A stretch of 64,000 nucleotides of DNA from Enterobacter_D sp963521185 (GCA_963521185.1 CAUQTV010000002.1:186001-250000), one strand, 5' to 3'. Counted from the stretch's first letter, positions 41,979 to 50,825 are shown. Made by a program: numbers and translations. The notes: a model not told the origin generated them from the letters alone.

Positions 41979-42974
41979 ATGACTATCAAAGTAGGTATCA
42001 ACGGTTTTGGCCGTATCGGTCGCATTGTTTTCCGTGCTGCTCAGGAACGTTCTGACATTGAAATCGTTGGTATCAACGATCTGTTGGACGCTGAATACAT
42101 GGCGTACATGCTGAAGTATGACTCAACTCACGGTCGTTTCAACGGCACCGTTGAAGTCAAAGACGGGCATCTGGTTGTTAACGGCAAAACCATCCGTGTT
42201 ACCGCTGAAAAAGACCCGGCTAATCTGAAATGGGACGAAATCGGTGTTGACGTTGTTGCTGAAGCTACCGGTATCTTCCTGACCGACGAAACTGCTCGTA
42301 AGCACATCACCGCTGGCGCGAAAAAAGTGGTTCTGACGGGTCCGTCTAAAGATAACACCCCGATGTTTGTTAAAGGCGCTAACTTTGACAAATACGAAGG
42401 CCAGGACATCGTTTCTAACGCATCCTGCACCACCAACTGCCTAGCACCGCTGGCAAAAGTGATCAACGACAACTTCGGCATCATCGAAGGTCTGATGACC
42501 ACTGTTCACGCCACCACTGCAACGCAGAAAACCGTTGATGGCCCGTCTCACAAAGACTGGCGCGGCGGCCGTGGCGCTTCCCAGAACATCATCCCGTCCT
42601 CTACCGGTGCTGCTAAAGCAGTAGGTAAAGTGCTGCCAGAACTGAATGGCAAACTGACTGGTATGGCGTTCCGCGTTCCGACTCCTAACGTGTCTGTTGT
42701 TGACCTGACCGTTCGTCTGGAAAAAGCAGCCTCTTACGAAGAAATCAAGAAAGCCATCAAAGCCGCTTCTGAAGGCGCGATGAAAGGCGTTCTGGGTTAC
42801 ACCGAAGACGACGTTGTTTCTACCGATTTCAACGGCGAAATCTGCACTTCCGTGTTCGATGCTAAAGCCGGTATCGCACTGAACGACAACTTCGTGAAAC
42901 TGGTTTCCTGGTACGACAACGAAACTGGCTATTCCAACAAAGTTCTGGACCTGATCGCTCACATCTCCAAATAA
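41979..42974 (+). CDS. gapA: Glyceraldehyde-3-phosphate dehydrogenase A
   Basis: A 331-residue glycolytic NAD-dependent dehydrogenase, essentially identical to E. coli GapA. The NAD-binding VGINGFGRIGR begins at residue 4, the active-site cysteine lies in SNASCTTNCLAP (Cys150), and the WYDNETGYSNKVLDL C-terminus is canonical. The ATG at 41979 is used rather than the GTG at 41970. Codon choice is strongly biased toward major tRNAs (CTG, CGT, AAA, GGT), as expected for one of the most abundant cytoplasmic proteins. A strong terminator follows. Confidence 0.98.
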   Translation: MTIKVGINGFGRIGRIVFRAAQERSDIEIVGINDLLDAEYMAYMLKYDSTHGRFNGTVEVKDGHLVVNGKTIRVTAEKDPANLKWDEIGVDVVAEATGIFLTDETARKHITAGAKKVVLTGPSKDNTPMFVKGANFDKYEGQDIVSNASCTTNCLAPLAKVINDNFGIIEGLMTTVHATTATQKTVDGPSHKDWRGGRGASQNIIPSSTGAAKAVGKVLPELNGKLTGMAFRVPTPNVSVVDLTVRLEKAASYEEIKKAIKAASEGAMKGVLGYTEDDVVSTDFNGEICTSVFDAKAGIALNDNFVKLVSWYDNETGYSNKVLDLIAHISK

Positions 42975-42996
42975 GTTGAGATGAGAATCTGATCTA

Positions 42997-43025
42997 AAAG
43001 AGCGACTTCGGTCGCTCTTTTTTTT
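42997..43025 (+). terminator. Rho-independent terminator of gapA
   Basis: A 10-bp perfect stem, AAAGAGCGAC with GTCGCTCTTT, closed by a stable TTCG tetraloop (43007-43010), followed by a T tract to 43025. Confidence 0.92.
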
Positions 43026-43049
43026 GCTTTAAGACAGAGGATTGCGTTA

Positions 43050-43934
43050 ATGATTAATAAAATTTTTGCACTTCCGGTAGTCGACCAAATCACGCCGGTG
43101 ATTTCCCGCCGTCAGATCGATGAAGCCGATGTTATCGTCGTCGATCACCCGCGCGTGAAAGCATCTGTCGCGCTCAACGGCGCTCACCTGCTCTCGTGGA
43201 AACCCGAGGGCGAAGAGGACGTGCTGTGGCTGAGCGATGCTACGTCCTTTAAAAAAGGCGCGGCCATTCGCGGCGGCGTGCCAATCTGCTGGCCGTGGTT
43301 TGGCCCGGCAGCGCAACAGGGCCTGCCTGCGCACGGCTTTGCCCGTAATCTGCAATGGGCGCTCAAAGCGCACAATGAAGACGATAACGGCGTGGTTCTG
43401 ACGTTTGAACTGCAAAGCAGCGACGCCTCTCGCGAGTTCTGGCCGCACGATTTCACCCTGTTTGCGCGTTACAAGCTGGGTAAAACCTGTGAGATTGAAC
43501 TGGAAGCGCACGGTGAGTTCGAAACCTACTCCGCGCTGCACACCTATTTCAACGTCGGCGACATCAGCGCGGTGAAAGTGAGCGGCCTGGGCGATCGTTT
43601 CATTGATAAAGTTAACGGCGCAAAAGAAGATGTACTGACCGACGGCGTGCAGACCTTCCCGGATCGCACTGACCGCGTCTATCTGAACCCGGAAGCGTGC
43701 AGCGTGATCCATGATGCCGCGCTGAACCGCACCATTGAGGTGATCCACCATCATCACATCAACGTCGTGGGCTGGAACCCAGGTCCGGCGCTGTCCGTGA
43801 GCATGGCCGATGTGCCGGATGACGGTTACAAAACCTTCGTCTGCGTAGAATCTGCCTGTGCAACCGCCACGCAGAAAGCCACCGCCGACAAACCGTCCCG
43901 TCTGGCGCAAACGATTCGTGTTGTAAAACGCTAA
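43050..43934 (+). CDS. yeaD: Glucose-6-phosphate 1-epimerase (hexose-6-phosphate mutarotase) YeaD
   Basis: A 294-residue galactose-mutarotase-fold enzyme interconverting alpha and beta anomers of hexose 6-phosphates. Conserved segments are VALNGAHLLSWKP, the active-site GGVPICWPWFGP with PAHGFARNLQW (catalytic His), and HTYFNVGDISAV with the second histidine. The catalytic glutamate is expected in the C-terminal VCVESACA strand. It lies 75 bases after gapA, beyond a terminator, as in E. coli. A GC-rich hairpin CCCCCAC....GTGGGGG (43941-43961) sits between it and the convergent yeaE. Confidence 0.94.
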   Translation: MINKIFALPVVDQITPVISRRQIDEADVIVVDHPRVKASVALNGAHLLSWKPEGEEDVLWLSDATSFKKGAAIRGGVPICWPWFGPAAQQGLPAHGFARNLQWALKAHNEDDNGVVLTFELQSSDASREFWPHDFTLFARYKLGKTCEIELEAHGEFETYSALHTYFNVGDISAVKVSGLGDRFIDKVNGAKEDVLTDGVQTFPDRTDRVYLNPEACSVIHDAALNRTIEVIHHHHINVVGWNPGPALSVSMADVPDDGYKTFVCVESACATATQKATADKPSRLAQTIRVVKR

Positions 43935-43968
43935 TGGCAGCCCCCACCGGATAAGTGGGGGGTAACGA

Positions 43969-44823
43969 TCACACCACGTCTAAAGGCGTTTTGCGCCCCG
44001 GTGCGGGAAACGCCTTATCCAGCAGCTGAATTTCTTCGGCTGACAGTACCAGCGTCAATGCAGCCGCATTCTCCCGCACATGCGCCACGCTTGACGCCTT
44101 CGGGATCGCCATCACGCCTTGATGATTCACTACCCACGCCAGAAGCACCTGGGCTGCGCTTGCGTTATGCGCGCTGGCAATCTCGCGCACGCTGCGGTTT
44201 TCCAGTAATCCGTCCCGCAGACGACCGGCCTGCGCCAGCGGGCAATATGCCATTACCGGCATTTGCTGTTGCTGACACCAGGGCAATAAATCATATTCGA
44301 TACCGCGCGACGCCAGATGGTACAGCACCTGATTGGTGGCACACGCCTGCCCGCCCGGCACGTTCCACAGCTCCTGCATGTCGCCGTAATCCAGGTTCGA
44401 CACGCCCCAGCGGCGGATTTTACCCTGCGCGATAAGCGATTCCATTGCCCCGACGGTTTCCGCCAGCGAGTAATTGCCGCGCCAGTGCAGCAGATAAAGA
44501 TCGAGGTAATCCGTACCGAGTCGGCGCAGGCTGGCTTCACAGGCAGCCACGGCTTTTTGCCCCCCGGCGTTCCACGGATACACTTTGGAGACCAGGTAAA
44601 CCTGCTCGCGCCGCCCTTTTATCGCGTCGCCCACCACCTCTTCCGCTCCGCCGTCGGCATACATTTCAGCGGTATCGATAAGCCTCAGTCCCGCATCAAT
44701 GCCCGCCTGTAGTGCAGCGACCTCTTTTGTGCGTTGACTGGCGCTCTCACCCATATACCAGGTGCCCTGCCCGACTGCGGGAAGCGTGACCTCCCCTGCA
44801 AATACGATGCTCTTCTCTGCCAT
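43969..44823 (-). CDS. yeaE: Aldo-keto reductase YeaE (methylglyoxal reductase)
   Basis: A 284-residue NADPH-dependent aldo-keto reductase with a TIM-barrel fold, the E. coli YeaE length. The catalytic tetrad is visible as Asp and Tyr in RLIDTAEMYADGGAEE, Lys in VYLVSKVYPWNAGG and His in DLYLLHWRG. The C-terminal VMAIPKASSVAHVREN holds the cofactor-binding loop. E. coli YeaE reduces methylglyoxal to acetol in vitro. It is transcribed leftward, with the mipA hairpin between it and mipA. Confidence 0.94.
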   Translation of the reverse strand: MAEKSIVFAGEVTLPAVGQGTWYMGESASQRTKEVAALQAGIDAGLRLIDTAEMYADGGAEEVVGDAIKGRREQVYLVSKVYPWNAGGQKAVAACEASLRRLGTDYLDLYLLHWRGNYSLAETVGAMESLIAQGKIRRWGVSNLDYGDMQELWNVPGGQACATNQVLYHLASRGIEYDLLPWCQQQQMPVMAYCPLAQAGRLRDGLLENRSVREIASAHNASAAQVLLAWVVNHQGVMAIPKASSVAHVRENAAALTLVLSAEEIQLLDKAFPAPGRKTPLDVV

Positions 44824-44860
44824 CTTATCCTCCTGTGTTTACTGCACCACCGTAATGCAA

Positions 44861-44880
44861 ACAGGGCGCAAGCGCCCTGT
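44861..44880 (-). terminator. Hairpin downstream of mipA
   Basis: A 9-bp perfect stem, ACAGGGCGC with GCGCCCTGT, and a 2-base gap, lies just beyond the mipA stop. The following T tract on the minus strand is weak, so termination efficiency is uncertain. Confidence 0.65.
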
Positions 44881-44914
44881 TGTAATGCACAAATTGCACG
44901 ATAAAGATGCACAA

Positions 44915-45664
44915 TCAGAAGCTGTAGGTGATCCCCGCCGACAGTGCGCCAGCCCAGGAGTTATCCACCATCGGGCTGTCTTTCACTTCGCTGGAAAGAT
45001 GGGTATAGCGTGCGAGGCCATAGACGTTCCACGCATCCGTCAGCTTGTAGCTTGCGCTCAGCTCCAGATACGGGCTCCAGTCGCTGTCCGCTTCGTAGCG
45101 ATCAAGACCGCTGCGACGGGATTCCTGTCGGGAAACGCCATAGTAGTAGTCGTTGAGGTTTTCACTGCTCCACTCAACGCCAATGCCCGGCGTCAGCGTC
45201 AGGCCACCGTTAGTGTAGCGATAGAGCCAGGCCAGATCCCACGATATACCGTTGCTGTTGTCGAGCGTATCGCCCGCCAGCGACGTGCGCAGGAAGCCAT
45301 AAGGCGTGTTATGGATATAAGACAAACCGGCCATCAGCGTGGCTTTGCGTTTGTCGAGCTGGCGAAGCTGGCGGTCGTCGCTGTCTTTGGGTTTGAACTG
45401 GAACGGCGAGTAGTACGCCATCACGGAGAGCTTGTCGCTCTGGTCGTTCCACAGGTAGTAACCACCGCCTAAGCCGCGAAACCAGAAATTATCGCTCTCA
45501 TAGGTGATCACCGGAAGGGGCACTACCTCACGATCATAATCCTTGTAAGGTGATTCAAGAACGCCCACGCCCGCCCCTAAGGAAAACTTGCTGTCTTCGG
45601 CCTGTGCGGAGGTTGCTGAAACAGCGGCCAGCACGCCGAATGCGAGAACTTTGAATTTGGTCAC
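44915..45664 (-). CDS. mipA: MltA-interacting outer-membrane scaffolding protein MipA
   Basis: A 249-residue MipA/OmpV-family beta-barrel. A signal peptide is clear (MTKFKVLAFGVLAAVSATSA, cleaved before EDSKF). Alternating amphipathic strands follow and the protein ends in an aromatic residue (AGITYSF), the usual outer-membrane insertion signal. In E. coli it joins the lytic transglycosylase MltA with PBP1B. The VPLPVITYESDNFWFRGLGGGYYLW segment is a family hallmark. It is divergent from yeaG. Confidence 0.95.
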   Translation of the reverse strand: MTKFKVLAFGVLAAVSATSAQAEDSKFSLGAGVGVLESPYKDYDREVVPLPVITYESDNFWFRGLGGGYYLWNDQSDKLSVMAYYSPFQFKPKDSDDRQLRQLDKRKATLMAGLSYIHNTPYGFLRTSLAGDTLDNSNGISWDLAWLYRYTNGGLTLTPGIGVEWSSENLNDYYYGVSRQESRRSGLDRYEADSDWSPYLELSASYKLTDAWNVYGLARYTHLSSEVKDSPMVDNSWAGALSAGITYSF

Positions 45665-46098
45665 AATCCTTTCTTTCCTGTCGTCAAATAATCTGCGAGA
45701 GAAGTGTAACCGCCCGCTCCAATCATCCCAAATTTTTTTACCTAAATATTACAAAACTCAACGAGAAATCTTGCTGCCTCAAGATGACAGCCCGCTTGCA
45801 CATTTATGACCGCACCATGAATCCTCGGCGGGGGTGCTTTGCATGAAAGTGAATTTATTATGATGAGTTATTGATATGTCATTGAAATTAGATTGCGCGC
45901 GCAGGCAAGTTTTGCAAATGCCATCTACGCTTAATTTTAAGAAGGTGTATCGCAAAGACGTTAACTCCGGGCAGCCGACAACCTGGCATAAGGGTTGCTG
46001 TCATAGAGATAGCGGCGCTCAGCTTACCTCTTCCGGGAGCCCCCACTACTATATGAACGGCTCTTAACATGTGCTAAAAAACGAAAGGACGGCATGCC
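45665..46098. promoter_or_regulatory. Long mipA-yeaG intergenic region
   Basis: 434 bases without a supported gene. The only plus-strand open frame of note (45876-46067) has no homologue I recognise and covers the sigma-54 promoter, so it is treated as non-coding. GCACC at about 45817 and GGTGC at about 45834 resemble NtrC half-sites, but their spacing is longer than in a canonical NtrC box. The mipA promoter must lie in the left part. Confidence 0.45.
45984..45999 (+). promoter_or_regulatory. Sigma-54 promoter of yeaGH
   Basis: TGGCAT-AAGGG-TTGCT matches the -24/-12 consensus with GG and GC exactly 12 bases apart. Transcription would begin near 46010, giving a roughly 90-base leader before yeaG. 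E. coli yeaGH responds to nitrogen starvation through NtrC as well as to sigma-S. Confidence 0.88.
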
Positions 46099-48033
46099 AT
46101 GAATATATTCGATCACTATCGCCAGCGTTATGAAGCTGCCAAGGACGAAGAGTTCACACTGCAGGAGTTTCTTACCATATGTCGGCAAGATCGCAGTGCC
46201 TATGCCAACGCGGCAGAAAGGCTATTGATGGCCATCGGTGAGCCAGTGATGGTGGATACTGCCCAGGAGCCACGGCTTTCCCGTCTCTTTTCGAACAGGG
46301 TTATTGGACGCTACCCGGCGTTTGAAGAATTTTATGGTATGGAAGATGCCATAGAACAGATTGTTTCTTATCTGAAGCATGCCGCGCAGGGGCTGGAAGA
46401 GAAGAAACAGATCCTCTATTTACTCGGCCCGGTTGGCGGCGGTAAATCCTCGCTGGCTGAACGCCTGAAATCCCTGATGCAGCGGGTGCCAATTTACGTG
46501 CTGAGCGCCAACGGCGAACGCAGCCCGGTTAACGATCACCCTCTGTGCCTGTTTAACCCGCAGGAAGACGCCTCGATTCTTGAAAAAGAGTATGGCGTGC
46601 CTCGCCGTTATCTCGGCACGATTATGTCGCCGTGGGCCGCGAAGCGTCTGCATGACTTTGGCGGTGACATCAGCAAGTTCCGCGTCGTCAAAGTGTGGCC
46701 GTCGATTCTTGAGCAGATTGCCATTGCGAAAACAGAACCGGGTGATGAAAACAACCAGGACATCTCTGCGCTGGTGGGGAAAGTGGACATCCGTAAACTG
46801 GAAAACCACGCGCAAAACGATCCCGATGCCTACGGCTATTCCGGTGCGCTGTGCCGGGCAAACCAGGGCGTGATGGAATTCGTCGAAATGTTCAAAGCGC
46901 CCATCAAGGTGCTGCACCCCCTGCTGACGGCGACGCAGGAAGGGAACTATAACGGTACTGAAGGGATCTCCGCCCTGCCGTTTAACGGCATTATCCTCGC
47001 GCACTCGAACGAATCTGAGTGGGTGACCTTCCGTAACAACAAGAACAACGAAGCCTTCCTTGACCGCGTATACATCGTCAAGGTGCCGTACTGCCTGCGT
47101 ATCTCTGAAGAGATCAAGATTTACGAAAAACTGCTCAATCACAGTGAACTGACCCATGCGCCGTGCGCCCCTGGTACCCTGGAGACGCTGTCGCGCTTCT
47201 CGATCCTTTCACGTTTGAAAGAGCCGGAAAACTCCAGCATCTACTCGAAAATGCGCGTCTATGACGGTGAAAGCCTGAAAGACACCGACCCGAAAGCTAA
47301 ATCCTATCAGGAGTACCGCGATTATGCGGGAGTGGATGAGGGCATGAACGGGCTGTCCACGCGTTTCGCCTTTAAGATCCTCTCTCGCGTGTTCAACTTC
47401 GACCATGCCGAAGTGGCGGCCAACCCGGTGCATCTCTTCTACGTGCTGGAGCAGCAGATCGAGCGTGAGCAGTTCCCGCAGGAGCAGGCAGAGCGCTATC
47501 TTGAATTCCTCAAAGGCTATTTGATCCCGAAATACGCTGAGTTTATCGGCAAAGAGATCCAGACCGCCTACCTGGAATCCTACTCGGAATACGGGCAGAA
47601 CATTTTTGACCGTTACGTCACCTACGCCGATTTCTGGATCCAGGATCAGGAGTACCGCGACCCGGATACCGGTCAGCTGTTCGATCGTGAATCCTTGAAT
47701 GCGGAGCTGGAAAAAATCGAGAAGCCTGCCGGGATCAGTAATCCGAAAGACTTCCGTAATGAGATCGTAAACTTTGTGCTGCGTGCCAGAGCGAACAACA
47801 GCGGACGCAATCCGAACTGGACCAGCTACGAAAAACTGCGCACGGTCATTGAGAAGAAAATGTTCTCTAACACCGAAGAGCTGCTGCCGGTCATCTCGTT
47901 TAACGCCAAAACTTCGACGGATGAGCAGAAAAAACACGACGACTTCGTCGATCGTATGATGGAAAAAGGGTATACCCGCAAACAGGTCCGTTTACTGTGT
48001 GAATGGTATTTGCGCGTACGTAAATCGTCCTGA
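46099..48033 (+). CDS. yeaG: PrkA-family serine protein kinase YeaG
   Basis: A 644-residue AAA+/PrkA protein, the E. coli length. The P-loop is in YLLGPVGGGKSSLAERLKS (about residues 112-130), within an AAA+ domain. The C-terminal third is the PrkA kinase-like region. E. coli YeaG is a stress-response kinase acting with YeaH under nitrogen or sugar starvation and in stationary phase; its substrates are poorly defined. A clean sigma-54 promoter lies about 100 bases upstream. The gene is separated from yeaH by a REP/BIME element. Confidence 0.96.
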   Translation: MNIFDHYRQRYEAAKDEEFTLQEFLTICRQDRSAYANAAERLLMAIGEPVMVDTAQEPRLSRLFSNRVIGRYPAFEEFYGMEDAIEQIVSYLKHAAQGLEEKKQILYLLGPVGGGKSSLAERLKSLMQRVPIYVLSANGERSPVNDHPLCLFNPQEDASILEKEYGVPRRYLGTIMSPWAAKRLHDFGGDISKFRVVKVWPSILEQIAIAKTEPGDENNQDISALVGKVDIRKLENHAQNDPDAYGYSGALCRANQGVMEFVEMFKAPIKVLHPLLTATQEGNYNGTEGISALPFNGIILAHSNESEWVTFRNNKNNEAFLDRVYIVKVPYCLRISEEIKIYEKLLNHSELTHAPCAPGTLETLSRFSILSRLKEPENSSIYSKMRVYDGESLKDTDPKAKSYQEYRDYAGVDEGMNGLSTRFAFKILSRVFNFDHAEVAANPVHLFYVLEQQIEREQFPQEQAERYLEFLKGYLIPKYAEFIGKEIQTAYLESYSEYGQNIFDRYVTYADFWIQDQEYRDPDTGQLFDRESLNAELEKIEKPAGISNPKDFRNEIVNFVLRARANNSGRNPNWTSYEKLRTVIEKKMFSNTEELLPVISFNAKTSTDEQKKHDDFVDRMMEKGYTRKQVRLLCEWYLRVRKSS

Positions 48034-48042
48034 TAGCCCGGA

Positions 48043-48115
48043 GCCCGGCGGCGCGTTGCTTGCCGGGCCTACAAAACATGCGAACCGTAGGCCGGATAAG
48101 CGCAGCGCATCCGGC
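48043..48115. repeat. REP pair (BIME) between yeaG and yeaH
   Basis: Two GC-rich imperfect hairpins in opposite orientation: GCCCGGCGGC.....GCCGGGCCTAC (48043-48072) and GTAGGCCGGATAAGC.....GCATCCGGC (48087-48115). This is the classical enterobacterial REP/BIME form, found between genes of one transcript, where it can slow 3' decay and lower expression of the distal gene. Confidence 0.85.
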
Positions 48116-48159
48116 TTTACGCCGCAGCATAAAGTTGGCAAATGCAGTACGGGGGGCAT

Positions 48160-49443
48160 ATGACCTGGTTTATTGACCGGCGTCTTAACGGCAAAAACAA
48201 GAGCACGGTGAACCGTCAGCGTTTCTTGCGCCGTTATAAATCGCAAATCAAACAGTCGATTTCCGAGGCCATTAATAAGCGCTCGGTGACCGATGTGGAG
48301 AGCGGTGAATCCGTCTCTATTCCGTCTGAAGATATCAACGAACCGATGTTTCATCAGGGTCGCGGCGGCTTGCGCAACCGCGTCCATCCCGGTAACGATC
48401 ACTTTGTGCAGAACGACCGCATCGAGCGCCCTCAAGGGGGCGGTGGCGGCGGAGGGAGCGGACAAGGCCAGGCCAGCCAGGACGGTGAAGGCCAGGATGA
48501 GTTCGTTTTCCAGATTTCCAAAGATGAATACCTCGATTTGCTGTTTGAAGATCTGGCCCTGCCGAATCTGAAAAAGAATCAGCAGCGTCAGCTTAACGAG
48601 TACAAAACGCACCGCGCGGGGTTCACCTCGAACGGCGTACCGGCCAATATCAGCGTGGTTCGCTCATTACAGAACTCGCTGGCACGCCGCACCGCCATGA
48701 CCGCGGGCAAGCGTCGCCAGCTGCGTGAGCTGGAAGAGAATCTTGAGACCGTCGCCAACAGCGAACCGGCACAGCTACTCGAAGAGGAGCAACTGCGTAA
48801 GGAGATTGCCGAGCTGCGCGCCAAGATCGAACGGGTGCCCTTTATTGACACCTTCGATTTACGTTACAAGAACTACGAGAAGCGCCCGGAGCCGTCCAGT
48901 CAGGCGGTGATGTTCTGTCTGATGGACGTGTCAGGATCGATGGATCAGTCCACCAAAGACATGGCCAAACGTTTTTACATCCTGCTGTATCTGTTTTTGA
49001 GCCGGACCTACAAAAACGTGGAAGTGGTCTATATTCGCCACCACACGCAGGCGAAAGAGGTGGATGAGCATGAGTTCTTCTACTCGCAGGAGACCGGCGG
49101 CACCATTGTCTCCAGCGCGCTGAAGTTGATGGATGAAGTGGTCAAAGATCGCTACGACCCGGCGCAGTGGAACATCTATGCCGCGCAGGCGTCGGATGGC
49201 GATAACTGGGCCGACGACTCCCCGCTGTGCCACGAGATCCTGGCGAAGAAAATCCTGCCGGTGGTGCGGTATTACAGCTACATCGAAATTACCCGCCGGG
49301 CGCATCAGACCCTGTGGCGCGAGTACGAGCACTTGCAGTCGATGTTCGAAAACTTTGCCATGCAGCACATCCGCGATCAGGATGATATCTACCCGGTCTT
49401 CCGCGAACTGTTCCACAAGCAAACCAGCGACTCGCACAGTTAG
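48160..49443 (+). CDS. yeaH: DUF444 / von Willebrand A-domain protein YeaH
   Basis: A 427-residue protein matching E. coli YeaH almost throughout. The N-terminus is basic (RRLNGKNKSTVNRQRFLRRY). A Gly-rich linker (RPQGGGGGGGSGQG) precedes a charged helical region. The C-terminal half has a VWA fold with the MIDAS motif LMDVSGSMDQS and the conserved TGGTIVSSAL. It is the usual partner of YeaG. The ATG at 48160 matches the E. coli start MTWFIDRRLNG. Confidence 0.95.
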   Translation: MTWFIDRRLNGKNKSTVNRQRFLRRYKSQIKQSISEAINKRSVTDVESGESVSIPSEDINEPMFHQGRGGLRNRVHPGNDHFVQNDRIERPQGGGGGGGSGQGQASQDGEGQDEFVFQISKDEYLDLLFEDLALPNLKKNQQRQLNEYKTHRAGFTSNGVPANISVVRSLQNSLARRTAMTAGKRRQLRELEENLETVANSEPAQLLEEEQLRKEIAELRAKIERVPFIDTFDLRYKNYEKRPEPSSQAVMFCLMDVSGSMDQSTKDMAKRFYILLYLFLSRTYKNVEVVYIRHHTQAKEVDEHEFFYSQETGGTIVSSALKLMDEVVKDRYDPAQWNIYAAQASDGDNWADDSPLCHEILAKKILPVVRYYSYIEITRRAHQTLWREYEHLQSMFENFAMQHIRDQDDIYPVFRELFHKQTSDSHS

Positions 49444-49648
49444 TTCCCCGTCGCCTCCCCCAACGCCAGCGCGCCCGCGCTGGCGTTTGTTCAAAAAACA
49501 GCCTATCCGCCAAAATGCCCGTTAAAACCTTAGCTATTTCGCGCCTTGAAATTCGATGACCTGTGGCAAATTTAGCGCATCAGAAAGTGCATGCCGGGTT
49601 TTGCCCCGGATGCCGCCGCGTAATGAGTGAGTGAGGGTAGAGTCCGCA

Positions 49649-50323
49649 ATGCTCGAAATTTCAGACTTAAAAGTGTTTCTGAACGATCCTGAATTGAAGC
49701 AGGTTATTGATAACGTCTGGGATGCTGTCGGACAGGCCTACATTGACGCTCAGGCCGCGTTACCCGCTGAACTCGCCATGCCGCGCCGCGAGCTTTCGTT
49801 TCACGATCATGTGAAGCTGCTGGGGTATCTGTGCTGGCTGCTGGAAAATTCCAACGTCGCGGGCGACATCATTGAAATCGGCGTCTGGAAAGGCAAGTCC
49901 AGTACCTTTATGAATGAGATGTGCCAGCGGAAACGCAAAATCATCAGCGTCGACCCGATGGAATTAACCAACCAGGCGCTGGAGCTGGGCTTCTACCACG
50001 AGCGACTCTTCCCGGAAGTGAATCTCGTCCGTGGCTATTCAGAGCACAGTATTGAGCGCGTGCTGGCCTTTAAACCGCAAACCATTCTGCTGCACATCGA
50101 TGGCGGTCACCTTGGGCGTCACGTGCTGGTGGATTTCCTGCTGTACTCGCAAACCGTGGTCAGCGGCGGCTTTATTGTGTTTGACGACTATGGCGATCAT
50201 CGCTATTCACCGGAAGTTGGCCCGGCGGTCGATCTGCTGCGCGCCGGTGGCTACTTCAACGGTTACGACGTCATTGGCGTGGTGCCGGGATACGAAAACA
50301 GTTATTTGATTCAGAAAAAATAG
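49649..50323 (+). CDS. Class I SAM-dependent methyltransferase-like protein, substrate unknown
   Basis: A 224-residue protein absent from the E. coli neighbourhood. An N-terminal helical part (SDLKVFLNDPELKQVIDNVW) leads to a Rossmann core with motif I as DIIEIGVWKGKSSTFM, the acidic loop end IISVDPMEL, a later LLHIDGGH strand and GGFIVFDDYGDHRY. This order is typical of the Methyltransf_24 / macrocin-O-methyltransferase-like clan, which often modifies sugars or natural products. The ATG at 49649 is preferred to the GTG at 49631, though neither has a strong ribosome-binding site. A terminator follows at 50353, so it is a monocistron. The substrate cannot be deduced. Confidence 0.75.
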   Translation: MLEISDLKVFLNDPELKQVIDNVWDAVGQAYIDAQAALPAELAMPRRELSFHDHVKLLGYLCWLLENSNVAGDIIEIGVWKGKSSTFMNEMCQRKRKIISVDPMELTNQALELGFYHERLFPEVNLVRGYSEHSIERVLAFKPQTILLHIDGGHLGRHVLVDFLLYSQTVVSGGFIVFDDYGDHRYSPEVGPAVDLLRAGGYFNGYDVIGVVPGYENSYLIQKK

Positions 50324-50352
50324 ACCCAATAAGATAAGTAAGCTGTGTGTTT

Positions 50353-50379
50353 GCCGCCCACCCGTGGCGGCTTTTTTTT
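50353..50379 (+). terminator. Rho-independent terminator after the methyltransferase gene
   Basis: GCCGCC (50353-50358) pairs with GGCGGC around a short loop, followed by eight T residues. Confidence 0.85.
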
Positions 50380-50403
50380 ATCGTCCCACGCTCCCTGCCT
50401 CTG

Positions 50404-50514
50404 TTACTGCCAGCCCGTTCGCTCAAGGATGAAAACCGACACCACCAGCACCGCAATAATGGTCAGAAAAGTACTGGTGATAACCAACGTCTCTATCAGC
50501 ATGGGATCGTTCAC
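50404..50514 (-). CDS. yoaI: Small membrane protein YoaI
   Basis: A 36-codon frame, found by reading the minus strand. It starts with GTG at 50514 and reads (fM)NDPMLIETLVITSTF, a hydrophobic stretch with VLVVSVF, then ILERTGWQ. It aligns with E. coli YoaI (34 residues, starting MNDPMFVETLIITS and ending IERTG), differing mainly at conservative hydrophobic positions and by two extra C-terminal residues. One transmembrane helix is expected. An AGG-containing ribosome-binding site lies about 7 bases upstream. The position just past yeaH agrees with E. coli. Function is unknown; in E. coli it is linked to low-magnesium/PhoP conditions. Confidence 0.85.
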   Translation of the reverse strand: MNDPMLIETLVITSTFLTIIAVLVVSVFILERTGWQ

Positions 50515-50660
50515 GTTGTACCTGCCGTTTTTTTGCACGATACGCCATTATGAACGGCCTTACGTGACACCGTGATGACAGTTTGCCCTCACTTAAATGA
50601 CACAACTCAGGCTGAAACGATTCCCCTGTACCTGGTCCCTTAATAGTCCGCTGTCTGTAA

Positions 50661-50675
50661 GAAAGCGCTATTTTC
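50661..50675. promoter_or_regulatory. Possible LacI-family-type operator upstream of the sugar cassette
   Basis: GAAAGCGCTATTTTC is a near-palindrome centred on a CG, the hallmark of LacI/GalR operators. A second inverted repeat, ATTGTTAA....TTAACAAT (50748-50777), lies nearer the gene. Both fall in the 311-base gap (50515-50825) before the symporter gene, which contains no coding signal. No regulator gene is adjacent, so assignment is tentative. Confidence 0.35.
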
Positions 50676-50825
50676 ATCGAGTCGACACTCAAATTGTTAC
50701 CGGTATCACGAAAATGCGTTTCCATAACGTCAATGCCAGATCTCGCAATTGTTAAGCCCCGCCTGTGAATTAACAATGGTTATCGACCTCCTCCTAAAAT
50801 AACCTTACAGTCACAGGTGAATAAG

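Noticed and set aside
45817..45840. A canonical NtrC binding site upstream of yeaG
   Set aside because: GCACC and GGTGC half-sites exist, but the spacing is too long for the standard palindrome.
45876..46067. A 63-residue open frame in the yeaG leader
   Set aside because: It covers the sigma-54 promoter, has no convincing ribosome-binding site and resembles no family I know.
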